Shown here one piece after another: positions 6,468 to 8,749 of a stretch of 8,749 bases of DNA. Numbering within the stretch: position 1 is the stretch's first letter; every line of letters starts with the position of its first letter. The translations under genes were made by a program, and so were the position numbers. The DNA lies in contig JBOGWV010000088.1 in the NCBI GenBank assembly GCA_050693975.1, forward strand, positions 1 to 8,749. The letters run 5' to 3'. Source of the stretch: WHSV01 sp050693975. Lineage in GTDB: Bacteria > Actinomycetota > CADDZG01 > WHSQ01. The notes under the pieces are model-generated. The model was not told where the DNA came from. It made no database searches and worked only from the letters and a program-made list of their open reading frames with translations.

Positions 6468-7031
6468 ATGAACGCCGCGGAGCTGCTCGCCGCCTCAGTA
6501 CGTGAGTTCGACCGGCGCGTGCAGCTCGTCGGCGACGAGCAGTGGAGCAACGGCACGCCGAGCGGCGAGTGGGACGTCCGCACGCTGGTCGACCACCTTG
6601 TTCGCGAGGACTTATGGGCGCCACCTCTGTTCGGAGGCTCGACGATCCAACAGGTCGGCGATCGTTTCGACGGCGACTGCCTGGGCGACGACCCGAAGTC
6701 GTCGTGGACCAAGGCCAAGGACGAGGCCGTCGCGGCCGCCGCCGAACAAGGAGCCCTCGAGCGCATCGTTCATCTCTCGTTCGGTGACATGCCCGGTCGC
6801 GAGTACGCGATGCAGTTGTTCGCCGATCACCTCATCCACGCCTGGGACCTGGCGCGCGGCATTGGTGCGGACGACCACCTCGACCCCGAGCTCGTGTTGG
6901 CCTGCAAGACCTGGTTCGAGCCGATCGAGGAGCTCTACCGCGGAGGCGGCGCGACCGGAGAGCGACCGGATATCCTCGAGGGGGCCAACGAGCAGACCGT
7001 GCTTCTGGCGATGTTCGGCCGCCGCGCCTGA
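6468..7031 (+). CDS. TIGR03086 / maleylpyruvate isomerase N-terminal (DinB-like) family protein
   Basis: About 187 residues from the ATG at 6468. The sequence follows the TIGR03086 pattern of the MDMPI_N/DinB superfamily: an N-terminal helix (AAELLAASVREFDRRV), GEWDVRTLVDHLV (33-45), the LWAPPLFGG and VGDRFDGD segments, and ADHLIHAWDLARGIG (119-133). His43, Asp120 and His124 match the expected metal-site positions, with Asp where characterised mycothiol-dependent maleylpyruvate isomerase uses Glu. Family members are thought to be metal-dependent, often mycothiol-linked enzymes, but the substrate of this subgroup is unknown. A GTG at 6444 overlapping the kinase stop would add eight residues; ATG 6468 fits the usual family N-terminus better. 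There is no clear Shine-Dalgarno; a TAGAGT box (6454-6459) eight bases upstream would allow a near-leaderless transcript. Co-transcription with the kinase is possible, but a functional link is not evident. Confidence 0.85.
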   Translation: MNAAELLAASVREFDRRVQLVGDEQWSNGTPSGEWDVRTLVDHLVREDLWAPPLFGGSTIQQVGDRFDGDCLGDDPKSSWTKAKDEAVAAAAEQGALERIVHLSFGDMPGREYAMQLFADHLIHAWDLARGIGADDHLDPELVLACKTWFEPIEELYRGGGATGERPDILEGANEQTVLLAMFGRRA

Positions 7032-7146
7032 ATTCAGTCGAGTCATGGCGCGAATGCGACTTTTCGGGGCTTGATCCCCTACCAGCTTTTGGGCGACGCG
7101 GCTATGCTGCCACGGTCTTGTCTGGACAGGGAAACGGGGGGTTTCA

Positions 7147-8604
7147 ATGACGGTGACCGATCGCCGTACGTTCATTCGGCGCGCTGGGCTGACCGCGGCC
7201 GGGCTCGCAACCATGGCGGGGCCGCTGCAGGCGGTCTTCGCTCGAGCCGCGTTGGCGACGGGCTCGACGGGGGTGGCGCCCAACAACGGCGGCTACGGTC
7301 CGATCGGGCCGGTGCCTGACAAGCTCGACGGCGCGGTGCGACTGCACCTGCCCGAGGGCTTCAACTACCGCAGCTTCTCCTACACCGGCACCGTCTCGAC
7401 CGACGGCATCATCACGCGCGGTCGCCACGACGGCATGGCCGCCTTCTCCTTCGGCAGGGGGCGCTATCGCCTGGTCCGCAACCACGAGATCAACGGACCC
7501 GGTCCCGCCTTCGGTGACCCGAGCAAGGCTTACGACAAGATGGCTCAGGGCGGCACCATGTCGCTCGACGTGAGCCCGACCGCCAACCGGTTCGAGTCCT
7601 GGGTCAGTTGCAACGGCACCCAGATGAACTGTGCGGGAGGAGCCACCCCGTGGGGAAGCTGGCTAACCTGCGAAGAGACAATTAATGGCCCCGATGTCGG
7701 GCCCGACTTCACCGGCGGCGACAACACCCTGCTCGAGCAACAGCACGGCTACGTCTTCGAGGTGCCCTCTTCCTGGGGGCCGGGGGAGAACCGCAAGCCG
7801 GTGCCGATCAGGAACGCCGGCCGCTTCGCCCACGAGGCCGTCGACGTCGACCCCGCGACCGGGATCGTCTATGAGACTGAGGACAACTTCAACTTCCCTT
7901 CGGGCTTCTACCGCTACACCGCGCCACGCAACCCGATGAACACCGGCAGGCTCATCGACGGTGGCAAGCTCGAGATGCTCAAGATCAAGGGCGTGGACAA
8001 CGCCGTGCTCGACAAGGGTCAGACCCCGGGCGTCACCTACGATGTCGAGTGGGTCGAGATCGACGAGCCCGACACCACGCATCCTCCGGGCACGACCAAC
8101 GACCAGGCGATCAACTTCGTCTTTAATCAGGGTGCCGCTAAGGGAGGAGCAACCTTCAGCCGCCTCGAGGGCATCTTCTACGACTCCGGCAAGATCTACA
8201 TCGTGTCGACGCAGGGCGGCGATACTCCCGCAGGCGAGACCCCGCCGGCCGGCTACGGCGACGGCTTCGGCCAGATCTGGGTGTACGACACGAGCGCGGC
8301 GACGCTGACGCTGTTGTTCGAGTCACCGAGCCGGACCGTGCTGGAGCTGCCCGACAACATGACCATCAGCCCGCAGAAGTCTGCTCTGCTGTGTGAGGAC
8401 GGGCCGGTCGAGAACTTCCTGCGCGGCATCACACCGGACGGTGGCATCTTCGACTTCGCACTGAACGCCATCCCGCAGCGCATGGGCGAGGAGTTTGCCG
8501 GTTCGACCTTTAGCCCCGACGGCAGGGTGCTGTTCGTGAACATCCAGGCCTCGTCGGCGAATTCATTCGCGATCTGGGGGCCGTTCAAGAAGGGCGCGCT
8601 GTAA
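7147..8604 (+). CDS. Tat-exported PhoX/DUF839 family phosphatase-like protein
   Basis: A 485-residue protein of the PhoX family (PF05787, formerly DUF839), whose characterised members are calcium- and iron-dependent alkaline phosphatases folded as a beta-propeller. Residues 1-37 are a twin-arginine signal: DRRTFIRR, the hydrophobic AGLTAAGLATMAG stretch and an Ala-rich cleavage region near ALA (36-38). Tat export suits a protein that folds around metals before transport. Family landmarks are RNHE (111-114), SCNGTQMNCAGGATPWGSW with TCEET (154-178), GRFAHEAVDVDPATG (225-239), YETED (242-246), FSRLEGI (337-343), CEDG (416-419) and EEFAGSTFSPDGR (448-460). It is shorter than Pseudomonas-type PhoX but close to compact actinobacterial members. 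The start is preceded by a G-run (7136-7141) six to eleven bases upstream. It is followed by a hairpin terminator and is probably transcribed alone. Phosphate scavenging is the family expectation; no Pho box was recognised, and the true substrate is unproven. Confidence 0.88.
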   Translation: MTVTDRRTFIRRAGLTAAGLATMAGPLQAVFARAALATGSTGVAPNNGGYGPIGPVPDKLDGAVRLHLPEGFNYRSFSYTGTVSTDGIITRGRHDGMAAFSFGRGRYRLVRNHEINGPGPAFGDPSKAYDKMAQGGTMSLDVSPTANRFESWVSCNGTQMNCAGGATPWGSWLTCEETINGPDVGPDFTGGDNTLLEQQHGYVFEVPSSWGPGENRKPVPIRNAGRFAHEAVDVDPATGIVYETEDNFNFPSGFYRYTAPRNPMNTGRLIDGGKLEMLKIKGVDNAVLDKGQTPGVTYDVEWVEIDEPDTTHPPGTTNDQAINFVFNQGAAKGGATFSRLEGIFYDSGKIYIVSTQGGDTPAGETPPAGYGDGFGQIWVYDTSAATLTLLFESPSRTVLELPDNMTISPQKSALLCEDGPVENFLRGITPDGGIFDFALNAIPQRMGEEFAGSTFSPDGRVLFVNIQASSANSFAIWGPFKKGAL

Positions 8605-8630
8605 CGCGACGACGTAGTTGAGTATGCGAG

Positions 8631-8650
8631 GGGCGGCTTCCGGGCCGCCC
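8631..8650 (+). terminator. Likely intrinsic terminator after the PhoX-like gene
   Basis: A perfect seven-base G/C stem GGGCGGC (8631-8637) / GCCGCCC (8644-8650) with a six-base loop begins 27 bases after the PhoX-like stop codon. GAG before and TC after allow further pairing with a one-base bulge. The downstream run is only moderately T-rich (TTGCTGTTTGTG). Confidence 0.55.
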
Positions 8651-8655
8651 TCCGC

Positions 8656-8684
8656 TTGCTGTTTGTGAGCGAACCCCTTATATA
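8656..8684 (+). promoter_or_regulatory. Sigma70-like promoter at the right edge
   Basis: TTGCTG (8656-8661) and TATATA (8679-8684) are separated by 17 bases, the optimal spacing. The -10 lies in the most AT-rich spot of the intergenic region. The expected start point, about 8690-8692, falls three to five bases before a GTG codon at 8695, consistent with a nearly leaderless transcript. Confidence 0.5.
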
Positions 8685-8694
8685 GGCAGCCATC

Positions 8695-8749
8695 GTGCGG
8701 TGGATCAGCGCAGAAGTCCGTGACCCTTCTTACTACCTCGCGGCCCGCG
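8695..8749 (+). CDS. Start of an unidentified gene cut by the window end
   Basis: From the GTG at 8695 the frame stays open for 18 codons to the window edge, beginning MRWISAEVRDPSYY. There is no ribosome binding site, but the promoter just upstream would place the 5' end of the mRNA almost on this codon. The fragment is too short to recognise, and another start further right is possible. Confidence 0.35.
   Translation, partial: MRWISAEVRDPSYYLAAR

Noticed and set aside
5995..6624. - strand frame of 209 codons over the kinase end and the next gene
   Set aside because: Antisense to the HATPase motifs and to the TIGR03086 protein; Arg-rich with no recognisable family.
7066..7079. GGGG-6-CCCC hairpin after the DinB-like gene
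   Set aside because: Only four pairs and no T-run follows, so it was not called a terminator.
7071..7108. TTGATC and TATGCT as a promoter for the PhoX-like gene
   Set aside because: The spacer is 26 bases, far from the usual 16-18; TATGCT alone is not enough.
6612..7286. - strand frame of 224 codons across the DinB-like gene and the PhoX-like start
   Set aside because: It covers the 3' part of one supported gene, an intergenic region and the signal peptide of another; typical GC-rich shadow.

Overview
The window is high-GC bacterial DNA that looks actinobacterial. The supporting signs are a TIGR03086/mycothiol-dependent isomerase-like protein (a family centred on mycothiol-making Actinobacteria), frequent GTG starts, candidate TAnnnT boxes just upstream of starts that lack a Shine-Dalgarno sequence, and a Tat-exported PhoX-like protein. 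A deep-branching actinobacterial lineage such as Acidimicrobiia or Thermoleophilia is my guess from the protein types. I saw no rRNA, tRNA, CRISPR array, insertion sequence or integrase.

Left part (1-782, + strand): the 3' end of a gene for a DUF11-like secreted or surface repeat protein, then a complete gene for a gp19/TIGR02241 tail-tube protein of the phage-tail/contractile-injection-system type. No sheath, baseplate or spike gene lies beside it in the window. A possible hairpin terminator (797-825) separates it from the convergent operon that follows.

Centre-left (812-3887, - strand): reading leftwards, a LuxR-type response regulator, a 108-base gap, then sodC (secreted Cu/Zn superoxide dismutase), an ABC ATPase and an ABC-2 permease. 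The last three are joined by two 4-base stop/start overlaps and are almost certainly one translationally coupled operon.

Centre (3997-6447, + strand): a large membrane sensor histidine kinase, divergent from the response regulator and probably its partner. Between its seventh and eighth predicted membrane helices it carries an extracytoplasmic cupredoxin-like domain whose halves are in reversed order: the Cys-His-Met copper-ligand half comes before the His-ligand half. All four type-1 copper ligands are visible. With the adjacent copper enzyme SodC and ABC exporter, this suggests an undescribed copper- or redox-sensing module: the permuted cupredoxin kinase signals to the LuxR-type regulator, which may control sodC and the exporter. 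The sequence supports the parts; the wiring is inference.

Right part (6468-8749, + strand): a small DinB/MDMPI-type protein immediately after the kinase, a Tat-exported PhoX/DUF839 phosphatase-like protein with a likely terminator, and at the right edge a well-spaced sigma70-like promoter (TTGCTG, 17-base spacer, TATATA) leading directly into what may be a leaderless gene cut off by the window end.
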